From the NCBI GenBank assembly GCA_014650475.1, contig BMVA01000002.1, positions 186,001 through 250,000 on the forward strand: 64,000 nt of DNA, given 5' to 3'. Both the position numbers and the translations under genes were made by a program. Positions 53,947-63,500 of this stretch are shown here, piece after piece; the stretch's first letter is position 1, and each line of letters opens with the position of its first letter. Below the pieces are notes generated by a model, which had not been told where the DNA came from, did not search any database, and saw only the letters and a program-made list of their open reading frames with translations. The stretch is from Streptomyces albogriseolus (GTDB lineage Bacteria > Actinomycetota > Actinomycetes > Streptomycetales > Streptomycetaceae).

Positions 53947-55335
53947 ATGTCCTACTTCGATGCCGCCTCCGCGGCTCCCCTCCACCCTGTTGCCCGTCAG
54001 GCTCTGCTGGCGTCGCTGGACGAAGGGTGGGCCGATCCCGCGCGGTTGTACAAGGAGGGGCGGCGGGCCCGGCTGCTGCTGGACGCGGCGCGGGAGGCGG
54101 CCGCGGAGGCCGTGGGCTGCCGTCCCGACGAGCTGGTGTTCACCCCGTCCGGGACGGCCGCGGTGCACTCCGGGATCGCGGGGGCGCTGGCCGGGCGGCG
54201 GCGCACCGGGCGTCACCTGATCGTGTCAGCGGTCGAACACTCTTCTGTACTCCATACGGCGGAAGTTCACCGGGACGGCGGCGGCACGGTCACAGAAGTC
54301 CCGGTGGACCGCACGGGCGCCGTGCGCCCCGCGGAGTTCGCCGAGGCGCTGCGGCCGGACACCGCGCTGGCCTGCCTGCAGTCCGCCAACCACGAGGTGG
54401 GCACCCTCCAGCCGGTGGCGGAGGCGGCCGAGGCGTGCCGGGCCGCCGGTGTGCCGCTGCTGGTGGACGCGGCCCAGTCGCTGGGCTGGGGACCGGTCGA
54501 GGGCGACTGGTCGCTGCTCGCGGCGAGCGCCCACAAGTGGGGCGGGCCCTCGGGGGTGGGTCTGCTCGTGGTGCGCAAGGGCGTGCGGTTCGCGCCCCAG
54601 GGCCCGCGGGACGAGCGGGAGTCGGGACGGGCGCCCGGCTTCGAGAACCTCCCGGCGATCGTGGCCGCGGCGGCGTCGCTGCGGGCGGTGCGGGCGGAGG
54701 CCGTGCAGGAGGCGGCCCGGCTGCGGGAACTGACGGAGCGGATCCGGGCGCGGGTGCCGGCGCTGGTGCCGGACGTGGAGGTGGTCGGGGACCCGGAGCG
54801 GCGGCTGCCGGGCGTCGTCACCTTCTCGTGTCTCTATGTCGACGGGGAGACCGTGCTGCACGAGCTGGACCGGGCCGGCTTCTCCGTGTCGTCCGGCTCG
54901 TCCTGCACCAGCAGCACGCTGACGCCCAGCCATGTGCTGAGGGCGATGGGGGTGCTCAGCGAGGGCAACGTCCGCGTCTCGCTGCCGCCGGGCACGACGG
55001 AGGAGGACGTGGAGCGTTTCCTCGCCGTACTGCCGGGGGTGGTGGCCGGGGTGCGGGAGAAGCTCGGCGCGCCGGTGTCCCGGACGGAGACCGTCACCGA
55101 GGAGCGGGACGAGGCGCTGGTGGTGGACGCGCTGGGGCGGCGCTGCCCGATCCCGGTGATCGAGCTGGCCAAGGTGATCGGCGACGTGCCGGTGGGCGGC
55201 CTGGTGCGGGTCCTCGCCGACGACGAGGCGGCCCGGCTGGACATCCCCGCGTGGTGCGAGATGCGCGGCCAGGAGTACGTCGGCGAACAGCCGGCGGACC
55301 GGGGCGCGGCCTATGTGGTCCGCCGGCTGTCCTGA
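53947..55335 (+). CDS. Cysteine desulfurase-TusA fusion protein
   Basis: This 462-residue protein joins two sulfur-transfer modules. The N-terminal class V PLP domain (about 1-365) has SANHEVGTLQP, LVDAAQSLG, the PLP Lys in ASAHKWGGPSGVG and the persulfide Cys in SSGSSCTSSTLTPSHVL, so it is a NifS/IscS-type desulfurase. The C-terminal ~75 residues are a TusA domain with its conserved Cys in DALGRRCPIPVIELAK. The fusion would hand persulfide sulfur directly from desulfurase to carrier. It may serve tRNA thiolation, Fe-S or cofactor sulfuration. It diverges from ctaC. Confidence 0.9.
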   Translation: MSYFDAASAAPLHPVARQALLASLDEGWADPARLYKEGRRARLLLDAAREAAAEAVGCRPDELVFTPSGTAAVHSGIAGALAGRRRTGRHLIVSAVEHSSVLHTAEVHRDGGGTVTEVPVDRTGAVRPAEFAEALRPDTALACLQSANHEVGTLQPVAEAAEACRAAGVPLLVDAAQSLGWGPVEGDWSLLAASAHKWGGPSGVGLLVVRKGVRFAPQGPRDERESGRAPGFENLPAIVAAAASLRAVRAEAVQEAARLRELTERIRARVPALVPDVEVVGDPERRLPGVVTFSCLYVDGETVLHELDRAGFSVSSGSSCTSSTLTPSHVLRAMGVLSEGNVRVSLPPGTTEEDVERFLAVLPGVVAGVREKLGAPVSRTETVTEERDEALVVDALGRRCPIPVIELAKVIGDVPVGGLVRVLADDEAARLDIPAWCEMRGQEYVGEQPADRGAAYVVRRLS

Positions 55336-55347
55336 CGTGACCGGCGG

Positions 55348-56322
55348 TCAGCCCAGGTGCTCGCGCACCTCGGTGGCGGCGTCGTCGCCGTAGGCCTTGG
55401 TGAAGCGCTCCATGAAGTGGCCGCGGCGCAGCTGGTACTCCTGGGTGCCGACCGTCTCGATGACGAGGGTCGCCAGCATGCAGCCGACCTGCGCGGCGCG
55501 CTCCAGCGAGACGCCCCACGCCAGGCCGGACAGGAAGCCGGCGCGGAAGGCGTCGCCGACGCCGGTGGGGTCGGCCTTGCGCTCCTCGTCGGGGCAGGCG
55601 ACCTCGACGACCGGCTCGCCGGCCCGCTCGATGCGCACGCCGCGGGCGCCGAGGGTGGTGACGCGGTGGCCGACCTTGGCGAGGATCTCCTCGTCGGTCC
55701 AGCCGGTCTTCGTCTGGATGAGGCCCTTCTCGTACTCGTTGGAGAAGAGGTACGTGGCCCCCTCCAGCAGTATCCGGATCTCCTCCCCGTCCATGCGGGC
55801 GATCTGCTGGGAGAAGTCGGCGGCGAAGGGGATGCCCCGCGAGCGGCACTCCTCGGTGTGCCGGAGCATCGCCTCCGGGTCGTCGGCCCCGATGGACACC
55901 AGGTCGAGGCCGCCCACGCGGTCGGCGACGGTCTTCAGCTCGATCAGCCGGGCCTCGCTCATCGCGCCCGTGTAGAAGGAGCCGATCTGGTTGTGGTCGG
56001 AGTCCGTGGTGCACACGAAGCGGGCGGTGTGCAGCGTGTCCGAGATGCGGACGGAGTCGGTGTCGACGCCGTGCCGCTCCAGCCAGGCCCGGTACTCGTC
56101 GAAGTCGAAGCCGGCCGCGCCGACCAGGATCGGGCGGGTGCCGAGCTGGCCCATGCCGAAGGCGATGTTCGCGGCCACCCCGCCGCGACGCACGTCGAGG
56201 TTGTCGACCAGGAAGGACAGCGAGACCGTGTGCAGCTGGTCCGCGACGAGCTGGTCGGCGAACCGGCCGGGGAAGGTCATGAGGTGGTCGGTGGCGATGG
56301 AGCCGGTGACTGCGATGCGCAC
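55348..56322 (-). CDS. PfkB-family carbohydrate kinase, probable adenosine kinase
   Basis: This 324-residue ribokinase-fold enzyme has the substrate motif RRGGVAANIAFGMGQLG and the catalytic anion-hole motif DPTGVGDAFRAGFLSGL with its base Asp. It closely resembles mycobacterial adenosine kinase (AdoK), which holds the equivalent place near ctaC and an ErpA-like gene. It would salvage adenosine to AMP, for example after SAM-dependent methylation. The GTG at 56322 follows AGGAGA. Substrate is inferred from family and gene order. Confidence 0.85.
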   Translation of the reverse strand: MRIAVTGSIATDHLMTFPGRFADQLVADQLHTVSLSFLVDNLDVRRGGVAANIAFGMGQLGTRPILVGAAGFDFDEYRAWLERHGVDTDSVRISDTLHTARFVCTTDSDHNQIGSFYTGAMSEARLIELKTVADRVGGLDLVSIGADDPEAMLRHTEECRSRGIPFAADFSQQIARMDGEEIRILLEGATYLFSNEYEKGLIQTKTGWTDEEILAKVGHRVTTLGARGVRIERAGEPVVEVACPDEERKADPTGVGDAFRAGFLSGLAWGVSLERAAQVGCMLATLVIETVGTQEYQLRRGHFMERFTKAYGDDAATEVREHLG

Positions 56323-56439
56323 GGCGTGGATTCTCCTGAGGGAGGGGGCTTGACACTTCACGCTACCGGGTGGGAACGGCCCGTAGAAGCAGCCGAAACT
56401 ACCCGATAGTAGCTCTTTCTTCGCGGCTGTCGGCGTGCA

Positions 56440-56445
56440 TACGGT
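56440..56445 (+). promoter_or_regulatory. Probable -10 element of a leaderless small gene
   Basis: TACGGT lies six bases before the ATG at 56452, and no ribosome-binding site is visible. This is the usual geometry of a leaderless transcript. Confidence 0.4.
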
Positions 56446-56451
56446 GCGGAC

Positions 56452-56661
56452 ATGACGAACATCAAGGTCCACGCCTCCGCTCCGGTCGACCTCGAGGGCG
56501 ACTTGACCTCGCTGCGCGGCGACTGCGCCCGGATGGTCCCGCACTGGGCGGCGCCCGTGCGGACGGCGGCCCGGCCGGTGCCGCCCTCCCTGATCCACGG
56601 GGTGGACGTGCCGCCCGCCTCCGCGCGGATGCTGGACGCCATGTCCGACTACGGCGACTGA
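56452..56661 (+). CDS. Small conserved-looking protein of unknown function
   Basis: The 69-residue protein (MTNIKVHASAPVDLEGDL...) has no signal peptide, membrane segment or known motif. It ends PPASARMLDAMSDYGD. A good start, a -10 candidate at leaderless spacing and its separation from neighbours support it as a real gene. It diverges from the adenosine kinase gene across 129 bases. I do not recognise its function. Confidence 0.65.
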   Translation: MTNIKVHASAPVDLEGDLTSLRGDCARMVPHWAAPVRTAARPVPPSLIHGVDVPPASARMLDAMSDYGD

Positions 56662-56664
56662 GCG

Positions 56665-56687
56665 AGCGCGGGGAACCGCGCGCTCCC
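56665..56687 (+). repeat. Dispersed GC-rich element, copy 4 (shortened)
   Basis: GCGCGGGGAACCGCGCGCTC followed by CCC lies four bases after the stop of the small gene. It is a shorter version of the element at 32004, 34588 and 53886. It contains the inverted halves GCGCGG/CCGCGC and could form a hairpin that ends the transcript. Confidence 0.6.
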
Positions 56688-56804
56688 CCACTGCGTCCCA
56701 TCGCTGTCCCCCGTAGAGGGGATGCGGGACACGAACCCTCAGCAGCCCCGGCGCGACCGGGCAGGGTCCGCATGGGACAGCTGTGCAGGCGAAGGAGCGA
56801 TGCG

Positions 56805-58604
56805 GTGAACACCGAGCGACCCGACCACGACGACGAGCCGCGCCCCGTCTCGGGCGACGCGCCCGACACGGGGGGCGCACGGCCGCGCACCACCTCCTCC
56901 CCGGAGGCGGCCGCCTCCGACGCCACGCGGACGCGTGGCGCGGACGAGGACGCGGGGGCGTCGGGGTGCGAGGGCGCCGAGGGCGCCGAGGGCGCGGACG
57001 CGGGGACGACGGACGCCGGAGCGGGTGACGCGGAAGCGGCAGGCCCGCAGGCCGACGCGCCTTCCGACGCCCCCGGCGACGGGGACGGCGACGGCGACCA
57101 CGCGTACGCCGGGTCCGAACCGGTGGTCGGCGCCGGCCACGACGGGGACCGTGGGCCGGAGGGACCCGCGCGGCGGCGGTCGCCGGCGTTGATCGCCTCC
57201 GTCGCCGCCGCCGTGCTGCTGGCCGGCGGCGGCGGGGCGTATCTCGCGGCCGGGGCGGCCGGGGACTCCGGGGGCGGTACGGCACCGGGGGCGAACGGCG
57301 ACGCCACTCCCCCGCCGCTCGCCCTGGACGGCTACTCCGAGAACGGCCCGAACGGCGTCGCGCCGGGCGAGCCCAACCCGTACGGCGCGACCTACCGCGC
57401 CGAGGGCGCGCTCCCCGAGGGTCCGGACACGGCGCCCGTGTTCCACGCGCGGGGCCAGGTCGGCGAGGACCGGGTGGTCGCGCTGGCCGAGGCGCTGGGG
57501 ATCGAGGGCAAGCCGGTCGCTGAGGGCGGCTCCTGGCGCATCGGCGGCCAGGACGGCTCCGGTCCGACCCTGCGCGTCGATCAGCAAGCCCCCGGCACCT
57601 GGACGTTCAGCCGGAACATCCCGGGCAGCGACAACTGCAAGGGCGCCACCTGCAAGGCCCCGACCGGCGGGGGGACGGCCGCGGTGAGCGAGGCCGCCGC
57701 GAAGAAGGCCGCCGCGCCGGTGCTGAAGGCGGTGGGCCAGGACGACGCCAAGCTGGACGCGAGCCAGGTGCTGGACGGCAGCCGTGTGGTGAACGCCGAC
57801 CCGGAGGTCGGCGGGCTGCCGACGTACGGCTGGACGACCGGGGTGGTCGTCGGGGCGAGCGGCGAGGTGGTCGGCGGCAGCGGCCGGCTCGCGGAACCGG
57901 TGAAGGGGGACACGTACCCGGTGGTCGGCGCCCGCGAGGCGCTGGACGCGATGAACGGCGCGCCCGGCGCCGGGGACCGGGTGGAGATCGGCGGCTGCGC
58001 CACCCCCGTGCCGCTGGACGAGGGGGAGCAGCAGGAGCCGTGCGCCCCGGTGACGAAGCAGCCGGCCGGCGACACGGTGTCGGTGGACGAGGCGGTGTTC
58101 GGGCTGGCCGCGCACTCGGTGGACGGGCGTCCCGCGCTGGTGCCGTCCTGGCTGTTCGAGGTGCGGCCCGCGGGCTCCGACACCCCGTTCACGGTGACGC
58201 ATCCGGCGGTGGAGCCGGAGTTCCTCGCCTCGCCGGCGGGGTCCGGGGAGCGCCCGGGCGAGGAGCCGTCGGGTCCCGGTGACGAGCCGACGTCCGCGCC
58301 GGCCACCCGCGAGGTCCAGGTGGAGGGCTACACGGCCCAGGGCGACGAGCTGACCGTGACGTTCACCGGCGGCGTCTGCGCCGACTACAAGGCGACGGCG
58401 AGCGAGAGCGCGGGCAAGGTCACCGTGCGGGTGACCGAGACGCCCTGGCCGGACAAGGTGTGCATCCTGATCGCCAAGCAGTACGAGCGGACGCTGCGGC
58501 TGGACGCCCCGCTCGGCGACCGCCAGGTGGTGACGGCGGACGGCGAGCCGGTGCCGCTGCACAAGGGCGGCGCCCGGCTGCCCGCGCCGCCCAGCGCCCG
58601 CTGA
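56805..58604 (+). CDS. Large secreted-domain membrane protein of unknown function
   Basis: This 599-residue protein has an acidic, low-complexity cytosolic region (about 1-125, rich in Gly, Ala, Asp and Thr), one membrane helix (about 129-150, ALIASVAAAVLLAGGGGAYL) and a ~450-residue outer domain with four to six Cys residues. An Asp/Gly/Pro-rich stretch precedes a C-terminal ~90-residue beta domain (VQVEGYTAQGDELTVTFTGG) with two Cys. I know the type from Streptomyces but not the function. The GTG at 56805 follows AAGGAG at 56792-56797. A strong terminator follows. Confidence 0.82.
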   Translation: MNTERPDHDDEPRPVSGDAPDTGGARPRTTSSPEAAASDATRTRGADEDAGASGCEGAEGAEGADAGTTDAGAGDAEAAGPQADAPSDAPGDGDGDGDHAYAGSEPVVGAGHDGDRGPEGPARRRSPALIASVAAAVLLAGGGGAYLAAGAAGDSGGGTAPGANGDATPPPLALDGYSENGPNGVAPGEPNPYGATYRAEGALPEGPDTAPVFHARGQVGEDRVVALAEALGIEGKPVAEGGSWRIGGQDGSGPTLRVDQQAPGTWTFSRNIPGSDNCKGATCKAPTGGGTAAVSEAAAKKAAAPVLKAVGQDDAKLDASQVLDGSRVVNADPEVGGLPTYGWTTGVVVGASGEVVGGSGRLAEPVKGDTYPVVGAREALDAMNGAPGAGDRVEIGGCATPVPLDEGEQQEPCAPVTKQPAGDTVSVDEAVFGLAAHSVDGRPALVPSWLFEVRPAGSDTPFTVTHPAVEPEFLASPAGSGERPGEEPSGPGDEPTSAPATREVQVEGYTAQGDELTVTFTGGVCADYKATASESAGKVTVRVTETPWPDKVCILIAKQYERTLRLDAPLGDRQVVTADGEPVPLHKGGARLPAPPSAR

Positions 58605-58620
58605 GCGCCGCACGCGCGCA

Positions 58621-58666
58621 CGACGAAGGCGGCGGTCCCGTGTTCACGGGGCCGCCGCCTTCGTCG
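58621..58666. terminator. Bidirectional terminator
   Basis: A 15-base perfect stem (58621-58635 with 58652-58666; arms start CGACGAAGGCGG) with an inner CCCGTG/CACGGG helix lies between two convergent genes. Confidence 0.88.
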
Positions 58667-58694
58667 GGTCGTCCGCCGGCCGGACCGGCGACGC

Positions 58695-59051
58695 TCAGCT
58701 GAAGGAGTCGCCGCAGGCGCAGGAACCCGTGGCGTTCGGGTTGTCGATCGTGAAGCCCTGCTTCTCGATGGTGTCGACGAAGTCGATGGTGGCGCCGCCC
58801 AGGTACGGGGCGCTCATGCGGTCGGTGACGACCTTGACGCCGCCGAAGTCCTTCACCACGTCGCCGTCGAGCGAGCGCTCGTCGAAGAAGAGCTGGTAGC
58901 GCAGGCCGGAGCAGCCGCCGGGCTGGACGGCGACGCGCAGGGCGAGGTCGTCACGGCCTTCCTGGTCGAGCAGGGCCTTGACCTTGGACGCGGCGGCGTC
59001 GGTCAGGACGATGCCGTCGGTGACGGTGGTGGTCTCGTCCGATACGGACAT
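58695..59051 (-). CDS. erpA: Iron-sulfur cluster insertion protein (ErpA/HesB family)
   Basis: This A-type carrier delivers Fe-S clusters to apo-proteins. The 118-residue protein has the three conserved Cys: one in QPGGCSGLRYQ and two in the C-terminal GSCACGDSF. The ATG at 59051 starts a short acidic N-terminus. Mycobacteria have the same gene close to ctaC and adenosine kinase. It diverges from nadA, whose product itself needs a [4Fe-4S] cluster. Confidence 0.93.
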   Translation of the reverse strand: MSVSDETTTVTDGIVLTDAAASKVKALLDQEGRDDLALRVAVQPGGCSGLRYQLFFDERSLDGDVVKDFGGVKVVTDRMSAPYLGGATIDFVDTIEKQGFTIDNPNATGSCACGDSFS

Positions 59052-59232
59052 CTACATCTCTCCCGGGTTGTACGGAGACTGCTTGCCGACGGTTGCAACC
59101 GGCGGGACCGCGGATTCATTCCGGGCCGGGCGCGTGATTTCCTCGCCTCGCTCTTCATGCTCGCACACGCCGTGCGGAGCGGAAAACGTCCCGTGCCGGG
59201 GTCTGCCGGGAATGAACGGGCGGCCGCCTAGA

Positions 59233-59276
59233 TTCACGTCACATGGACGCTATGGCCATCGTCAAAGTGACGTGAA
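59233..59276. promoter_or_regulatory. Inverted pair of 10-base sites between erpA and nadA
   Basis: TTCACGTCAC at 59233-59242 and its exact reverse complement GTGACGTGAA at 59267-59276 are 34 bases apart centre to centre. The second copy lies just upstream of a TATGAT -10 candidate for nadA (59282-59287). The 286-base gap 59052-59337 therefore looks like a shared divergent control region. I recognise no other element in it. Confidence 0.55.
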
Positions 59277-59337
59277 CCGGTTATGATAGATAGCGTCATT
59301 TCGACGAGAAGTCGCCAGAACAGAAAGGGTGCGTGTC

Positions 59338-60522
59338 GTGACCACCGCCCAGACCCGGGAGCTCGACGTCCAGCCGACGCCCCTCGCCCTGCTGCTCCTC
59401 GGCCGTGAGGCCGACCCGAAGAGCGAGCGCGGTGTGGAGTGTCCCGGCGACCTCCCCTCGCCGTCCGACCCGGATCTCGTGGAGCGCGCCCGCGCGGCCA
59501 AGGAGAAGCTCGGGGACAAGGTCTTCGTCCTCGGCCACCACTACCAGCGTGACGAGGTCATCCAGTTCGCCGACGTCACGGGCGACTCCTTCAAGCTGGC
59601 GCGGGACGCGGCCGCGCGGCCGCAGGCCGAGTACATCGTCTTCTGCGGTGTGCACTTCATGGCCGAGTCCGCCGACATCCTCACCGGCGACGACCAGAAG
59701 GTGGTCCTGCCGGACCTCGCGGCCGGGTGCTCCATGGCCGACATGGCCACCGCCGAGCAGGTCGCCGAGTGCTGGGACGTGCTGACCGAGGCCGGGGTCG
59801 CCGAGCAGGTCGTCCCCGTCTCGTACATGAACTCCTCCGCCGACATCAAGGCCTTCACCGGCAAGCACGGCGGCACGATCTGCACCTCGTCGAACGCGAA
59901 GCGCGCCCTGGACTGGGCGTTCCAGCAGGGCGAGAAGGTCCTCTTCCTCCCCGACCAGCACCTGGGCCGCAACACGGCGGTGCGGGACATGGGGATGTCC
60001 CTGGACGACTGCGTCGTCTACAACCCGCACCGGCCGAACGGCGGCCTGACCGCCGAGGAGCTGCGCGCCGCGAAGATGATCCTGTGGCGCGGCCACTGCT
60101 CGGTGCACGGCCGCTTCAGCCTGGACTCGGTGAACGAGGTACGTGAGCGCATCCCGGGCGTCAACGTCCTGGTGCACCCCGAGTGCCGTCACGAGGTCGT
60201 GGCCGCGGCGGATTACGTCGGCTCGACCGAGTACATCATCAAGACGCTGGAGGCGGCCCCGGCCGGCTCCAAGTGGGCCATCGGCACCGAGCTGAACCTG
60301 GTCCGCCGCCTGGCGAACCGTTTCGCTTCCGAGGACAAGGAGATCGTGTTCCTCGACCGCACGGTCTGCTTCTGCTCGACGATGAACCGCATCGACCTCC
60401 CCCACCTGGTCTGGGCCCTGGAGTCCCTCGCCGAGGGCACCCTGGTCAACCGCATCGAGGTGGACAAGGAGACCGAGGCGTTCGCCAAGCTGGCCCTGGA
60501 GCGCATGCTGGCGCTGCCGTAA
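59338..60522 (+). CDS. nadA: Quinolinate synthase
   Basis: NadA condenses iminoaspartate and dihydroxyacetone phosphate to quinolinate for NAD synthesis and uses a [4Fe-4S] cluster. The 394-residue protein has LGHHYQRDEVIQFADVTGDS, the first cluster Cys in FCGVHFMAE, SYMNSSADIKAF, CTSSNAKRAL, the second Cys in HPECRHEV and the third in CFCSTMNR. The GTG at 59338 (MTTAQTREL) is eight bases after GAAAGGG and so preferred to the GTG at 59329. NadB and NadC partners are not in the window. A very strong terminator follows. Confidence 0.95.
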   Translation: MTTAQTRELDVQPTPLALLLLGREADPKSERGVECPGDLPSPSDPDLVERARAAKEKLGDKVFVLGHHYQRDEVIQFADVTGDSFKLARDAAARPQAEYIVFCGVHFMAESADILTGDDQKVVLPDLAAGCSMADMATAEQVAECWDVLTEAGVAEQVVPVSYMNSSADIKAFTGKHGGTICTSSNAKRALDWAFQQGEKVLFLPDQHLGRNTAVRDMGMSLDDCVVYNPHRPNGGLTAEELRAAKMILWRGHCSVHGRFSLDSVNEVRERIPGVNVLVHPECRHEVVAAADYVGSTEYIIKTLEAAPAGSKWAIGTELNLVRRLANRFASEDKEIVFLDRTVCFCSTMNRIDLPHLVWALESLAEGTLVNRIEVDKETEAFAKLALERMLALP

Positions 60523-60540
60523 CGGCGCACGGCACACGGC

Positions 60541-60588
60541 GCGAAGGCCCCCGTCCGGCACCTGACGGTGCCGGACGGGGGCCTTCGC
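60541..60588. terminator. Bidirectional terminator after nadA
   Basis: A 22-base perfect stem (60541-60562 with 60567-60588; arms start GCGAAGGCCCCC) and a TGAC loop lie between nadA and the convergent RND gene. It is the longest perfect hairpin I found in the window. Confidence 0.9.
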
Positions 60589-60599
60589 CGTCGCGCGAA

Positions 60600-63500
60600 T
60601 CAGACCTGCGCCGGGGTCTCCTTGCCGGAGGCGGGCCGCGGCCCGCCGGGCGTCTCCCGCTTCGCCGCGCGCTTGAGGACGCGGCGTTCCTTGCGGAGTT
60701 CCAGCATCGCGTAGAGCGTCGGGACCAGGAGCAGGGTGAGCAGGGTCGACGTGATCAGGCCGCCGATCACCACCACCGCGAGCGGCTGGGCGATGAAGCC
60801 GCCCTCGCCGGTGACGCCGAGCGCCATCGGGAGCAGGGCGAAGATCGTCGCCAGGGCCGTCATCAGGATGGGCCGCAGCCGGTGCCGGCCACCCTCGAGG
60901 ACGGCGTCGATGACGCCGTAGCCCTGCCCGCGGTACTGGTTGATCAGGTCGATCAGCACGATCGCGTTGGTGACCACGATGCCGATCAGCATCAGCATGC
61001 CGATCATCGCCGGGACGCCCATCGGGGTGCCGGTGACCAGCAGCAGGCCGATCGCGCCGGTCGCCGCGAACGGCACGGACACCAGCAGGATCAGCGGCTG
61101 GGCCAGCGACCGGAAGGTGCCGACCAGCAGCATGAACACGATCGCGATGGCGGCCAGCATGGCCAGGCCCAGGTTGACGAAGGCCTCGTCCTGGTCCTCG
61201 GTCACGCCGCCGATCTCGGCCGTCGCGCCCGCGGGCAGCGTCAGCGCGTCGATCTTCGTCTGGAGCGCCGTGCCCACGGCGCCCGTGTTGTCGCCGACCG
61301 GGCGGGCGGTGACGGTGGCCGCGCGCTGGCCGTCGATGCGGGTCATGGAGACCGGGCCGTCCACCAGCCGGACGGTGGCGATGTCACCCAGCTTCACCGG
61401 GCCGAGACGCAGGGCGCGCAGCTGCTCGACGGTCGTGGCGGGCCGCGCCGAGCGGATCACGATGTCCCGCTCGGTGTCGTCGAGGACGGCCTTGGCGGCC
61501 GGGGTGCCCTTCACCGACTGGGTGACGGCCATCCCGAGGGTCTGGGCGTCGAAGCCGGCCGCGGCGGCCTTGTCGTTGGGCGTGACCGAGATACGGGGCA
61601 CGCTCTGCGCCAGGTCGCTGCTGACGTCGGTGACGTCGTCCAGGGAGGCCACCGCGTCGCGGACCTGCTCGGCCGCCTTGTTCAGCACCTGCGCGTCGGC
61701 CGCCTTCACGACCACGCTGAGGTCCTGGCTGCCGAAGCCGTCACCGGCCGCCACCGTGGTGGTGCCGATGCCGTCGAGCCCGGCGAGGCCCTTCTCGATG
61801 CTGTCCCGGACGTCGTCGGAGGACGCGGAGTCCTCCAGCATGATCTGGTAGGTCGCCTGGTTGGTGTCGGTGCCGCCGCCGAAGGCCGCCATGAAGCCGG
61901 ACGAGCCGACGGTCACCTGGTAGTCCTCGACGCCCTCGGTGTCCGCGAGCAGCTTCTCGACCTTCTTCGCCTGGGCGTCGGTCGTGGCCAGGGAGGCGCC
62001 GGGCTTCAGCTCCTGACGGACGGTCAGGACCTGCTGCTCGCCCGCGTCGAAGAAGTTGGTCTTCAGCAGCGGGGCCATGGCGAAGGTGGCGATCAGCACG
62101 ACGACGGCGATGGCGACGCTGGTCAGCCGGCGCCGGGTGGCGAAGCGCAGCACGGGCACATAGGCGCGCTGGAGGCGGCTCTTCGCCTCCTTCTCCTCGG
62201 CCTGCCTGCGGGCCTCCTCGGCGTCCTCCGGGGTGCCCTTCGGGGGCCGCAGGAACCAGTACGACAGCACCGGGACGACCGTCAGCGACACCAGCAGGGA
62301 CGCCAGCAGCGCCGCGGTGACGGTGAGGCTGAAGGAGCCGAACAGCTCGCCCACCATGCCGCCGACCAGGCCGATCGGCAGGAACACGGCGACGGTGGTG
62401 AGGGTGGAGGAGGTGACCGCTCCGGCCACCTCGCGCACCGCGTTCATGATCGCGGAGTGGCGTTCCTCGCCGTAGCCGAGGTGCCGCTTGATGTTCTCCA
62501 GGACGACGATGGAGTCGTCGACGACCCGGCCGATGGCGATGGTCAGACCGCCCAGGGTCAGCATGTTGAGGGACAGGTCGCGGGTCCACAGCACGATCAG
62601 CGCGAGCACCACCGACAGCGGGATGGACACCGCCGTGACGAGGGTGGAGCGAACCGACGCGAGGAAGACGAGGATCACCAGCACGGCGAAGAGCAGGCCG
62701 AGCGCGCCCTCGGTGGTGAGGCCGTCGATGGCCTTCGAGACCGCGGGGCCCTGGTCGCTGACCACGGTGAGGGTGGCGCCGTCGCCGAGGTCCTCGCGCA
62801 GTCCGGGCAGCTTCTTCTCGACGGCCTCGGAGATGGCGACGGCGCTGCCGTCGTGGTCCATGGTGGCCATGACGGCGAGGCTGGGCCGGCCGTTGGTGCG
62901 GGTGAGGGAGTCGGAGCGCGCCTCCTCCTGCCGGACGGCGGCCACGTCGCCGAGGCGGACGGGCTTGCCCTCGCCGGGGGCGGCCGTGACCATCAGGTCC
63001 TGGATCTGCCGCAGGGAGGTGAAGCCGCCGCCGACCTGGACGGTGCGGTTGGCGCCGTTCTCCTCGAAGGAGCCGGCCGGGACGGTCGCGCCGCCGGCCT
63101 GGAGGGCCTGGGCGACCGACGCGCCGGTCAGGCCCGCCCTGGCGAGCTTCGCCTCGTCGGGGACGACGGTGACCTGGAGGTCCCGTCCGCCGTCCACCAG
63201 GACCTGGCCTACGCCGTCGATGCTCTTCAGCGCGGGCACCACCGTGCGGTCCAGCTGGTCGGCGAGCGCCTGCTGGTCCTTGTCGGAGGTGACGGCGAGC
63301 ACCACGGTCGGGATGTCGTCCGTGGATCCTGCGACGACCTGCGGGTCCACCCCGGACGGCAGCCGGGCGCCGGCCCGGTTGACGGCCTGCTGCACGTCGG
63401 CGACGAGCTGCTGGGTGTTGTTGCCGTAGTCGAAGGACGCCATGATCACGGCGTTGCCCTCGCTCGCCTTCGAGGTGACGCCGGAGATGCCGTCGACGGC

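Noticed and set aside
41301-55335. The class V aminotransferase at 41301-42665 and the desulfurase at 53947-55335 as a duplicated pair
   Set aside because: They share the PLP fold but differ in length, motifs around the Lys and the C-terminal domain, and there is no flanking duplication. Independent members of one superfamily is the simpler reading.
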